9,209 bases of DNA from an uncultured Bacilli bacterium (GTDB lineage Bacteria > Bacillota_I > Bacilli_A > RF39 > UBA660). The notes below the pieces were generated by a model. The model did no database searches and was not told the origin of the DNA. It saw only the letters and a program-made list of their open reading frames with translations. The position numbers were made by a program, and so were the translations under genes. This document shows positions 1 through 6,602 of this stretch, one piece after another. The first letter of the stretch is position 1, and the number at the start of each line of letters is the position of its first letter. The stretch covers positions 1-9,209 of the forward strand of contig CAKOWI010000018.1 of the NCBI GenBank assembly GCA_934122275.1, in the 5' to 3' direction.

Positions 1-308
1 TCGGCAACCAAGGCATTCAATTTTTTTAAGTATGCATTCTCCGCACGAAGACGCTGTACTTCTGCAATCAGATCTTCTTCTTTCTTAATTTTCGGAGGTC
101 GCCCTGTGGATTTCCTTCCTCTGCGTTCTATGTAAAGTCCCTCTGCTCCTTCCTCAAGATAGATTCGTTCTCAGGCTGTTACTCTGCTATTCGGTATGTC
201 AAATTGACGTGCAGTTTCACGATAGCTTAACTTTTCTCTGTGCATTATTTCCACTACTTTGATTTTGAATTCCGGCGTGTATCTTTTGTTCGGCTGTCCT
301 TTTGGCAT
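1..308 (-). pseudogene. IS3-family transposase OrfA, interrupted by an in-frame UGA, partial
   Basis: OrfA is the DNA-binding subunit that, with the frameshifted OrfAB product, carries out IS3-family transposition. The reading frame starts at ATG 308-306 (MPKGQPNKRYTPEF), 7 nt after an AAAGGGGG ribosome binding site. It gives an N-terminal helix-turn-helix (SYRETARQFDIPNSRVTA), then hits TGA at 173-171 after about 45 codons. The same frame then stays open for 56 codons to the window edge. It reads ERIYLEEGAEGLYIERRGR, then a GRPPK linker and a leucine-zipper-like stretch (LIAEVQRLRAENAYLKKL). In relatives the position of the stop is a tryptophan (AWERIYLEEG), so a single TGG to TGA change explains the break. 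UGA is clearly a stop here, since the 75-aa gene and the recombinase both end with it. The copy is probably inactive unless the stop is suppressed. Confidence 0.85.
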
Positions 309-311
309 AAA

Positions 312-385
312 AATGCCCCCTTTCGTTAGACTTTTTAATTGGTATATTTCTATTATACCATATTCTCTAACAAAAGGGGAGCATT
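312..385 (-). repeat. Long imperfect inverted repeat spanning the IS transposase promoter and ribosome binding site
   Basis: The arms are 312-330 and 366-385 (AATGCCCCCTTTCGTTAGA against the reverse complement of TCTAACAAAAGGGGAGCATT), differing by one extra base and one C/T change. The 35-nt interval holds a second, smaller dyad (TGGTATA at 340-346, TATACCA at 354-360) that includes the -10 box. The left arm contains the transposase ribosome binding site. RNA entering from the methyltransferase side would contain both arms and fold the binding site into a stem, while RNA started at the element's own promoter would lack the outer arm. This matches the read-through protection known for IS10 and IS50. 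The arms are seen directly; the role is inferred. Confidence 0.75.
352..360 (-). promoter_or_regulatory. Extended -10 promoter of the IS transposase
   Basis: The minus strand reads TGGTATAAT, a perfect TATAAT (357-352) with the TGn extension at 360-359. No good -35 hexamer lies 16-18 nt upstream, which is tolerated by extended -10 promoters. The start point is predicted near 345, giving a leader of about 37 nt to the ATG at 308. Confidence 0.6.
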
Positions 386-408
386 TCACTCTCAAAGCTG
401 CTGCTTTT

Positions 409-2421
409 TTACTCTTTTCTGAGAATGACAATATGTTCCATAGTCATAGTAGTACCTTTAGCACCAGTAATATTGGTCGGAGAATTTAAAGAAGGCATCA
501 CTTTATTAGGAATGTTTCGGTCAACAGTATATACTGGAACAAGTCCATACTGTGGAGCAAGTTCAGTTATAATAGCATCGGTTTGAAGTAGTTCATTTTT
601 CACAGTTCTGTTCCCAACAACCCAAAATTGATAGCCGCCAGACTTTGTTTTTCTTGCTACACTACAAAGTGCTGCATCAAGATCGGCATAAAAACTATAT
701 ACGTCACCCGCCCGTTCAATATCGGCGTCTTTAATGGCATCAAGTGAAGCCCGTAATGTTTCACTACATAAAACGAATTCAAAACCGTTCCTGTATTTTT
801 TACCACCCATTAGTGATTTGTCTACACCCATGATTTCTTTTTCAGAGAGGTCAAAAAGGTTTATCCACTGAAGAGAAAGCCGACTATACTCACCATAAGC
901 AACGGTCGTTCGACTATCCCCATAGGGAGGGGAAGTTATGATAAGATCGTATGTATCATCCTCAACATCAGATAGTGAGCATACATTATTATTATAGACA
1001 GTTACTGACGATTCTGAGTTATTCTCTGTAAGCACATTACAAAAATCCTTCATTTTTGCGACATTTCGCATAAGAATCTTACTGAATTCATCATAGACTT
1101 CTGGATTAAAAGCCTGAACTTTATCAGCACGCATCCGGAACATCTTAAATTCTCCATTGCGCCTGTTTGATACAAATCGAATGGTCTCGCTCATTGCAAC
1201 GAAAACAAAATCACGTATATCCTTGCTCTTGATTCGTTCTATTTCTGACTTGATAATAGCGAGTTCTAAGACAACACGAGGTCTAAACCAATAGCCCATG
1301 TTTTTAAATTCAGGAATAATAATATCTATGTCATTGGATTCACAGTAATCTCGAAGATATGTATGGGCTTCGTCTCCCCATCCCTTTTTACCTGTTAAAT
1401 CCAAACCAAGGATATTAGTACAATAACTATCTACACTATCAATGGCTGATAAATAAGAATTCCTTTTTCTCGTAATTCTGTTGAACAGTTGATCTACTTC
1501 GGTTGTCAGATGCTCGCAATCTAAAGGGGTTGTTTTGACTTTGCTTAGCAACAACGCCAAAGGATTGATGTCATTGCCCGATACCTTGCCAATCCCATTA
1601 ACCATACCTTCTACAAGTACTGTACCAGAGCCAGCAAAAGGATCTAATAACGCCTGAACGGGCTGGATGTCTTTTATAAGCCTAATTATATTTCTGCTTA
1701 TGGGACAAACCATCATTGCCGGATAATTATGAAGTCCGTGCGTATACTCTTTGGTGTTATCATCACGAAAATCCCAATAATCAATCGGAAGTTTCTTTAA
1801 AGCAGCAATCAGTTTCTTGTCATTTTCAGTAAGCATTGTTTTCTCTCCTAACTTTGGCGGCGTTTTTTTCGGTTTATCAAAGCACCCCTCATGTGTTTTT
1901 ATTTCAACAGTACAGATGGTATCATTGTGCCATCCACCGTGGGGGACAAGAAGGATTCTCTCGATTTCAAAGCCATACTTATTTCCAATGCCGCCGCTAT
2001 TCCACTCAAAAGTAATAACCCTACCGCCAATTTTGACTATACGAGAAATTTCGCGCTTGTGGTTTCCCCAGAAGGACGCTTTAGTTGTATCCCACGTTAC
2101 AGAATAGCCTACATCATTGTAGCATTCACTAACCTGACGAGGAGAATACGGAGGATCGTAAAGAACACCGTCAACCGAATTATCATCAAACATTTTCAGG
2201 AAGTCTAAAGCATCGAGATGGTAATCTGTATCGTACTGGGTATTTAGATCATTTGTGATGCTTGCGATTTTATTCTGATTTGCAAACGGATCTATCCATA
2301 GGAGTGAAAGGTCTACTGTTTCAGCGATTAACTGTTCTATCGGTTTTATACTGAAGGTGTTTTTATTAGGCATTGCCCATACTCGCTCAATACGAATCGG
2401 TTTACTTTTTGCTTTTGCCAC
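409..2421 (-). CDS. Site-specific DNA methyltransferase with two amino-methyltransferase motif sets
   Basis: This is a predicted cytoplasmic SAM-dependent DNA methyltransferase acting on exocyclic amino groups of adenine or cytosine. GTG at 2421 is chosen as the start: it lies 6 nt after GGAGG (2432-2428), whereas ATG 2442 has no ribosome binding site. The protein is then 670 aa. The N-terminal part has DPFANQN (about 44-50, a degenerate SAM motif I), TNDLN (56-60), DALDFL (70-75) and DPPYSPRQVSECY (from 89). This resembles a stand-alone phage/element adenine methylase family, including the downstream GFEIERILLVPHGGWHNDT block. The second part has HGLHNYP (228-234), DPFAGSGT (260-267), NDINPLA (283-289), SNRRNGEFKMFR and SPPYGDSR (from 497), the SPPY form being more typical of N4-cytosine enzymes. 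It follows the AbrB-like gene with a 20-nt overlap and ends just before the IS. The family call is sure; the target base and site are unknown. Confidence 0.9.
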   Translation of the reverse strand: MAKAKSKPIRIERVWAMPNKNTFSIKPIEQLIAETVDLSLLWIDPFANQNKIASITNDLNTQYDTDYHLDALDFLKMFDDNSVDGVLYDPPYSPRQVSECYNDVGYSVTWDTTKASFWGNHKREISRIVKIGGRVITFEWNSGGIGNKYGFEIERILLVPHGGWHNDTICTVEIKTHEGCFDKPKKTPPKLGEKTMLTENDKKLIAALKKLPIDYWDFRDDNTKEYTHGLHNYPAMMVCPISRNIIRLIKDIQPVQALLDPFAGSGTVLVEGMVNGIGKVSGNDINPLALLLSKVKTTPLDCEHLTTEVDQLFNRITRKRNSYLSAIDSVDSYCTNILGLDLTGKKGWGDEAHTYLRDYCESNDIDIIIPEFKNMGYWFRPRVVLELAIIKSEIERIKSKDIRDFVFVAMSETIRFVSNRRNGEFKMFRMRADKVQAFNPEVYDEFSKILMRNVAKMKDFCNVLTENNSESSVTVYNNNVCSLSDVEDDTYDLIITSPPYGDSRTTVAYGEYSRLSLQWINLFDLSEKEIMGVDKSLMGGKKYRNGFEFVLCSETLRASLDAIKDADIERAGDVYSFYADLDAALCSVARKTKSGGYQFWVVGNRTVKNELLQTDAIITELAPQYGLVPVYTVDRNIPNKVMPSLNSPTNITGAKGTTMTMEHIVILRKE

Positions 2422-2602
2422 TGCTATCCTCCGTTGTATCATCGGGCTGTAAGATCAGCCGATTATTGGTTCTATCTATGTATATAGAGAACTTGCTCTT
2501 TCCTTTTTCCACAGAAAGATTCGATAATACGCTTTTAGGGAGCCGTATTCGCATATCTTGTTGAAGTACATACGTATCTAAATAAATGAGTTCGCTTTCC
2601 AT
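2402..2602 (-). CDS. Small AbrB/MazE/SpoVT-like swapped-hairpin DNA-binding protein, probable regulator
   Basis: This 66-aa protein begins at ATG 2602, 6 nt after a strong AAGGAGG (2615-2609). Residues about 15-53 (MRIRLPKSVLSNLSVEKG, then FSIYID and NRLILQP) fit the swapped-hairpin AbrB fold: a short strand, the LPKSVL helix, a turn, and paired strands with a basic DNA-contact segment. The last dozen residues are polar and low-complexity, and partly reflect the constraint of encoding the next gene's ribosome binding site and start. It is the first gene of the minus-strand unit, and its stop lies inside the methyltransferase gene, implying coupled translation. A dyad covers its own promoter start, suggesting autorepression, comparable in role to the controller proteins of some restriction-modification systems or to a MazE-type antitoxin. 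The fold is judged from pattern only, and no toxin partner is seen. Confidence 0.7.
   Translation of the reverse strand: MESELIYLDTYVLQQDMRIRLPKSVLSNLSVEKGKSKFSIYIDRTNNRLILQPDDTTEDSSGKSKK
2428..2432 (-). promoter_or_regulatory. Ribosome binding site that fixes the methyltransferase start
   Basis: GGAGG on the minus strand lies inside the 3' end of the AbrB-like gene, with a 6-nt spacer (ATAGCA) to GTG at 2421. It favours this GTG over the upstream in-frame ATG at 2442, which lacks a comparable site. Confidence 0.75.
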
Positions 2603-2615
2603 ATTTGTCCTCCTT

Positions 2616-2635
2616 TTAGACTAATTTCAGTCTAA
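2616..2635 (-). promoter_or_regulatory. Dyad operator over the start point of the regulator-methyltransferase promoter
   Basis: This is a perfect 7-bp inverted repeat, TTAGACT and AGTCTAA with 6 nt between. It directly abuts the -10 box and ends one base before the ribosome binding site, so it covers the predicted start near 2629. Because transcription begins inside the dyad, the mRNA cannot form the hairpin, which favours a protein-binding DNA site over an RNA structure. The AbrB-like product is the obvious candidate ligand, but that is an inference. Confidence 0.6.
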
Positions 2636-2664
2636 ATTATACCATACAATACAGTGAAAGTCAA
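2636..2664 (-). promoter_or_regulatory. Strong sigma-A promoter for the AbrB-like/methyltransferase unit
   Basis: The minus strand has TTGACT (2664-2659), a 17-nt spacer and a perfect TATAAT (2641-2636) with an extended TGG just upstream. This is close to the ideal vegetative promoter of low-GC Gram-positives and would be very active if unrepressed, in keeping with the operator beside it. Confidence 0.8.
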
Positions 2665-2709
2665 GTAACAATTATTCAACGCAGCACCGCTATTTTAAGC
2701 AGATTGATA

Positions 2710-2738
2710 TTGACTTTTCAATGGATATATGATACAAT
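2710..2738 (+). promoter_or_regulatory. Sigma-A promoter for the helix-hairpin-helix gene and probably the DUF262 gene
   Basis: TTGACT (2710-2715), a 17-nt spacer and TACAAT (2733-2738) give five of six matches in each hexamer. The start is predicted near 2745. The -35 box lies 45 bp from the -35 box of the divergent promoter, so the two units are controlled from one 180-bp region. Confidence 0.75.
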
Positions 2739-2743
2739 AGTAA

Positions 2744-2767
2744 TGTAATTTGGAAAATTCAATTACA
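2744..2767 (+). promoter_or_regulatory. Dyad at the start of the plus-strand transcript leader
   Basis: TGTAATT (2744-2750) and AATTACA (2761-2767) form a 7-bp inverted repeat with a 10-nt spacer. It lies at the predicted start and ends 2 nt before the AGGAGG of the next gene. It could be an operator or, since nearly all of it is transcribed, a 5' stem-loop that affects translation or mRNA stability. Its sequence differs from that of the divergent dyad at 2616-2635, so one shared repressor is not supported. Confidence 0.45.
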
Positions 2768-2781
2768 GCAGGAGGGAAAAT

Positions 2782-3009
2782 ATGCCAGAACAAAAGATTA
2801 TCGACCGTGACACATACTGTGCTATCAAGAAAATGAGCCGTGAAGAACTACAAGCCTTCTTGATGCGCTACGCTGACGGGCTGCTGGAAAAAGACGGCAA
2901 GTCCATTGATCTCCGGGAGGTTGAGAAAGACCTCCGTCATATCAAGGGTATTGGCGATAAGCGTGTCGAAGAAATCATGGCAGTATTTGAAAAGCATCTT
3001 GGTGTGTGA
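2782..3009 (+). CDS. Small helix-hairpin-helix protein of unknown role
   Basis: This 75-aa protein has a good ribosome binding site (AGGAGGG from 2770) and its own promoter. Residues about 50-66 (DLRHIKGIGDKRVEEIM) form a helix-hairpin-helix with the IKGIG turn typical of non-sequence-specific DNA-backbone binding. The N-terminal part is amphipathic helical (MSREELQAFLMRYADGLL). No catalytic motif is seen. Its base composition looks near balanced, clearly richer in GC than the methyltransferase and DUF262 genes on either side, and closer to the recombinase at the right end, so it may belong to the mobile-element backbone and not to the defence genes. It lies 75 bp before the DUF262 gene with no clear terminator between, so the two are probably co-transcribed. 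It could be a DNA-binding accessory of the nuclease or an unrelated element gene. Confidence 0.8.
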   Translation: MPEQKIIDRDTYCAIKKMSREELQAFLMRYADGLLEKDGKSIDLREVEKDLRHIKGIGDKRVEEIMAVFEKHLGV

Positions 3010-3084
3010 ATTTTTGATAAATTAAGCTATATAACATTATATCTATACTAATAACAGAAAAACAGGAAATGGAGAAAATACAGT

Positions 3085-6000
3085 ATGCCAGATAAGTTAT
3101 ATTCTTTATCAGATCTTTTTGAAAGAAGATTATTTCGTATTCCGGATTATCAACGCGGTTACGCTTGGCAACATTCTCAATTTGTTGATTTTTGGGATGA
3201 CCTGAATAACCTCCAAATGGATCATTACCACTATACCGGTCTTTTGTCTTTGAAACTATTAAAGCACAAAGAGGTTGAATCTTGGGGAAACGACTTATGG
3301 TTGGTTGATCGAAAAAACTTTAAACCTTGCCATATTGTTGACGGGCAACAACGTCTTACAACATTCATTATTCTTTTGAATGAGATCATAAACTTTGTTT
3401 GTAATCTTGAAGAAAATGCTAAGAAAAAAGATAAAGACATTTTATTAGGATATGTAACAATAAATGAGATTAGATCAAAGTATATTTGCCAAAAACGTCC
3501 TCCTCAAAATATGATTACAACATATCTATTTGGTTATGAAACAGATAATCCAAGTGATAAATATCTACGTTATAAGGTGTTTAACGAGCCTGACTCCATT
3601 GAAGTGAATGAAACCTATTATACTAAAAACTTGAAAGCAGCAAAGGATTTCTTCTTCAGTAATATTACAGCTTTCTATGCTGAAGAAGGGTTAGAGGGCA
3701 TAGATAGAATCTATAAAAAGCTAACACAAAAGCTCATGTTTATCCTTCATGAAATAGATGATGACTATGATGTTTTTGTAGCTTTTGAAACAATGAATAA
3801 CCGCGGAAAGAAATTAACGAATCTGGAACTTCTGAAAAATAGGTTGATATACTTGACCACCATCTATAATAATAAAGTACTTGACGAAAAAGATAAATCT
3901 GAACTTCGTAAGCAGATCAATGAAGCATGGAAGGAGGTTTATTATCAGCTTGGAAGGAACAAAAATATCGCCCTTTCTGATGATGATTTCTTGCGTGCTC
4001 ATTGGATTATTTATTATTCATATTCACGCAAAAAAGGCGATGATTACATAAGATTTCTTCTTAATAAATTCTCTGCAAAGAATGTGTACGAAAAGAAACC
4101 AGTTGAAAACGTTATTGAACAGACGTTAATATATGAAGAAGCCTTAGATGATGCTGACGAAGATGATGAAGTAATAGCAGATTATGTTGAGGAAACGCCT
4201 GAAATCTTGCTAAAACTTGAACCACGTGAAATTGCTGACTATGTAAATAGCCTTAAAGATTTGGCTAAATATTGGTATGACACCTTTTTTCCAGATGAAA
4301 GCCCCACACTATCCGGCGAAGAAAAGCTCTGGCTTGATCGACTTTATCGTATAGGTATAGGCTATTTTCGTCCACTTGTAACAGTTGTACTTAGCAAATG
4401 TCCCTGCGCCGAAGATCGAATCACTTTATTCAAAGCAATAGAAAGGTTTATTTTTGTTTGCTTTAGACTTGCAAATTATAAATCAACATATCAAAGCAGT
4501 ATATACTATGCCGCTGCGCACAACATATATATTGGCAAAACAACTGTTCAAAAAGTCACCGCTGCACTAAATAGCACTGTGAATACAAATATTCAGTACG
4601 CGATTCAAAACTATATTACAGACATTGAAAAGAAGCTTTCTTCAGGAAAAAGAGAAGGATATTATTCTTGGAATTCATTACGTTATTTCCTGTATGAATA
4701 CGAATATAGTTTGTGGGAAAGCACTGGTGTCAAAAAGCCCTCATGGGAGTTGTTTTCAAAATCCGAAAACGAAAAGGTCTCTATTGAACACATTCTACCT
4801 CAAACGCCGTCAAAGTGGTACTGGAAGAATCAATTTCGACAGTATATTAACAATGACTCGGAAATGGCTGCACTAACTGGTTCGTTAGGTAACTTGTTAC
4901 CGTTGGCACAAAGTATTAATTCAAGTCTCCAAAATGACAGTTTTGACGAAAAGAAAAATCCGACTGGCTCTGAAAGGCGAGGATATTCAAGTGGATCAAA
5001 TTCTGAGATAGAGGTAGCTAAGGAAGAGGCATGGGATGCGCAGCGCATATATAAGCGTTGCCTTGATTTACTTGCTTTTATGGAAAAGCGTTGGTGCTTC
5101 GAAATGACGAAAGAACAAAAAGAAGCATTAACTCTTGTAAGTTTCATACATGATGGCAGAAGTATTCCAGAAGAACTACCTAAAACAGTCGAACAAAGTC
5201 CTATTTCAGCATCTGAAAAGCGATATGCGGCAAGGTTTAATTATTGGACTTATGCACTCCCGATAATCAGAAAAGCTCATGGCGGAAAGGGACATCCTTA
5301 TGGGAAAGTATCTCCCTCTGAAAGTAGTTATAAAGGCGGATTTTTTGGACTTAGATGTATTCATTTGTATTGCAGTATAAGCTTAAAAAAGCCACTTCAT
5401 TGTGGTGTCGGGTTATGGATTGACACAGGCATCAAAGAACAAAATGAGAGAGTATTTGATATGTTATACTCCCACAAGAACGAAATCGAATCAAAAATAT
5501 CAATGCCAATTAAATGGAATCGCAAAGATGAAAAACGAGCCTGTTCTATTGATATCATTCTTGAAGATGCCGACTTTACTGATGAAGAACAGTGGAAAAA
5601 AATAAGCGAATTTCACGCAGATATGTCTAAGGAACTGTCAGACCATATCGTTACAGCATATGAATTTGAACTGACTAATATTGATTTATCTCTACCTCAA
5701 TCTGAAAATAGACTAACACATTTACCAGAATTGCTAATGATGTGGGCTCGTTCTAAAGAGGAAGAAGGAAAAATCATTCTTGATCGGGCTAATTGCACCA
5801 AGAAATTTACAAGATTTACCACCGATGCAATGACAGAGATCTATCCGTTTTCAAAAGAAGCATCCAGTGGATGGAATACAAGAAACTACTATTTTTATGA
5901 AATAGTTCTCACAAATCACAAAGAGCTTCATATGCAGTTTGCTTTAAGTGGAAAAAATCTTCCAGATAATTTAAAAGAAAAAAGTGCTTGTATACTTGAA

Positions 6001-6180
6001 CTTTTCCGAGTAAAAGGAAAGAAGGAAGGTTGGGATTGGAAAACCCCATTTAAAACCCCAAGTATCTATATTTCTGAAGATTATTCCGATGAAGAAATCA
6101 TTTCTACACTTGATGATTACTATGATCAGTTGATGGAGTTTGAAAGCCAACTGATTTCTGCTATGCCTAAAGAGCAGTAA
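3085..6180 (+). CDS. DUF262/DUF1524 (GmrSD-like) predicted restriction endonuclease with long C-terminal extension
   Basis: This 1031-aa protein fuses the two halves of GmrSD-type enzymes. The N-terminal DUF262 domain (about 5-260) shows RIPDYQRGYAW (18-28), DGQQRLTT (86-93) and FETMNNRGKKLTNLELLKNR (234-253). In the family this ParB-related domain binds and hydrolyses nucleotide and controls the nuclease. A helical middle follows, with an acidic insert near 350-370. The DUF1524 domain of the His-Me/HNH type is at about 550-670, with SIEHILPQ (His569 the predicted catalytic residue), GNLLPL (602-607) and an Asn-rich NSSLQN plus lysines. Residues 711-860 resemble DUF4268, and 880-1025 form another domain rich in aromatic residues (GWNTRNYYFYE, GWDWKTPF) that I cannot name. 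The start ATG follows GGAG at 3071 with a rather long 10-nt spacer. Known relatives cut modified phage DNA; the adjacent methyltransferase makes the substrate here uncertain. Confidence 0.9.
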   Translation: MPDKLYSLSDLFERRLFRIPDYQRGYAWQHSQFVDFWDDLNNLQMDHYHYTGLLSLKLLKHKEVESWGNDLWLVDRKNFKPCHIVDGQQRLTTFIILLNEIINFVCNLEENAKKKDKDILLGYVTINEIRSKYICQKRPPQNMITTYLFGYETDNPSDKYLRYKVFNEPDSIEVNETYYTKNLKAAKDFFFSNITAFYAEEGLEGIDRIYKKLTQKLMFILHEIDDDYDVFVAFETMNNRGKKLTNLELLKNRLIYLTTIYNNKVLDEKDKSELRKQINEAWKEVYYQLGRNKNIALSDDDFLRAHWIIYYSYSRKKGDDYIRFLLNKFSAKNVYEKKPVENVIEQTLIYEEALDDADEDDEVIADYVEETPEILLKLEPREIADYVNSLKDLAKYWYDTFFPDESPTLSGEEKLWLDRLYRIGIGYFRPLVTVVLSKCPCAEDRITLFKAIERFIFVCFRLANYKSTYQSSIYYAAAHNIYIGKTTVQKVTAALNSTVNTNIQYAIQNYITDIEKKLSSGKREGYYSWNSLRYFLYEYEYSLWESTGVKKPSWELFSKSENEKVSIEHILPQTPSKWYWKNQFRQYINNDSEMAALTGSLGNLLPLAQSINSSLQNDSFDEKKNPTGSERRGYSSGSNSEIEVAKEEAWDAQRIYKRCLDLLAFMEKRWCFEMTKEQKEALTLVSFIHDGRSIPEELPKTVEQSPISASEKRYAARFNYWTYALPIIRKAHGGKGHPYGKVSPSESSYKGGFFGLRCIHLYCSISLKKPLHCGVGLWIDTGIKEQNERVFDMLYSHKNEIESKISMPIKWNRKDEKRACSIDIILEDADFTDEEQWKKISEFHADMSKELSDHIVTAYEFELTNIDLSLPQSENRLTHLPELLMMWARSKEEEGKIILDRANCTKKFTRFTTDAMTEIYPFSKEASSGWNTRNYYFYEIVLTNHKELHMQFALSGKNLPDNLKEKSACILELFRVKGKKEGWDWKTPFKTPSIYISEDYSDEEIISTLDDYYDQLMEFESQLISAMPKEQ

Positions 6181-6261
6181 CCAGCATCATATGTGTTTTT
6201 CAACTTATTCTCCCGTGAACAGAGCGATTATTGACATATTTCCACGCATATAAAATTCCGA

Positions 6262-6602
6262 AAAAACAACCAATCTACGCACTCACGGAAACCACTATCG
6301 CCTATTCCGCCTTGACGGTTATCAATTCTAACGTCTTGGCGCACGTTGAGTGCGTAGTATTGATGTCACAACAAAAGTCATAAAACGACGTGTTTACGCG
6401 GATAATTGGCACTTGACCTTTTCGAATATATTTCCCTGCACACTCATTTTGCTGTATGCGGGAACAGGTGAAAAAGCCAAAAGACGTACACGGCACATCT
6501 GACAACCAATCTGCACACTTTGATTTTTGACAGCCAAATCACGCACTCGATTTAGGGTGCGTGAAACTGCTTTTTCCGATTTTTCAGTGTGTAGATTGAA
6601 TG
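6262..6602. repeat. Cluster of degenerate 15-20 bp repeats in both orientations
   Basis: A core close to CAATCTACGCACTCA occurs forward at 6271-6285, as CAATCTGCACACTT at 6508-6520 and as CAAATCACGCACTCGA at 6535-6550. It occurs reversed at 6347-6362 (TGAGTGCGTAGTATTG) and 6585-6598 (CAGTGTGTAGATTG). Partial matches lie at 6437-6446 and, just outside the cluster, at 6679-6687. The copies at 6501-6528 and 6529-6556 are also imperfect tandem 28-bp direct repeats, both beginning GACARCCAA and holding a GATTT near the end. The 6275-6285 and 6347-6357 copies can pair perfectly over 11 bp. The mixed orientation and irregular spacing exclude a CRISPR array. Possible identities are protein-binding sites, a REP-like element or a structured RNA. 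Confidence 0.55.
6540..6564. repeat. Short hairpin within the repeat cluster
   Basis: CACGCAC at 6540-6546 and GTGCGTG at 6558-6564 form a 7-bp, GC-rich stem around an 11-nt AT-rich loop. This stem is extended by flanking T and A, giving 8 bp in all at 6539-6565. It combines one forward and one reversed copy of the repeat core. No U-tract follows on either strand, so it is not called a terminator. Confidence 0.5.

Larger units (their letters stand above)
1..394 (-). mobile_element. Left end of an IS3-family insertion sequence (truncated by window edge)
   Basis: This is the transposase-proximal end of an IS3-family element; the rest lies beyond the left edge. It is recognised from the OrfA-type protein on the minus strand (HTH segment, conserved ERIYLEEG block and leucine zipper) and from its own promoter and start region directly inside the end. 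The exact terminus is not certain. Likely tips are a TGA at 394 or 388 (minus strand), because IS3-family ends normally begin with TG. The opposite end and the target duplication are outside the window, so neither tip can be confirmed. The element lies 15-20 bp beyond the stop codon of the methyltransferase gene, which it leaves intact, and is oriented so that methyltransferase transcripts would run straight into the transposase gene. Confidence 0.8.

Noticed and set aside
394..410. Small hairpin AAAGC/GCTTT followed by a T-run on the plus strand
   Set aside because: The stem is only 5 bp, and no plus-strand gene ends there. It is too weak to call a terminator.
171..431. Longer OrfA frame beginning in the methyltransferase gene (ATG 431)
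   Set aside because: It would cross the IS end and the promoter. ATG 308 has the ribosome binding site and matches the usual OrfA N-terminus MPKGxPNKRYTPEF.
259..489. Plus-strand 76-aa frame across the IS end and methyltransferase 3' end
   Set aside because: It lies antisense to the transposase start and methyltransferase tail, has no ribosome binding site and no family resemblance. It is a shadow of the inverted repeat region.
2422..2442. ATG 2442 as the methyltransferase start
   Set aside because: There is no ribosome binding site upstream, while GTG 2421 is 6 nt after GGAGG.
6231..6260. TTGACA with TATAAA as a promoter after the DUF262 gene
   Set aside because: The spacing is 12 nt, or 14 nt to TAAAAT, too short for a sigma-A promoter.
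6262..6602. CRISPR array
   Set aside because: Copies are degenerate, occur in both orientations and are irregularly spaced, and no cas gene is present.
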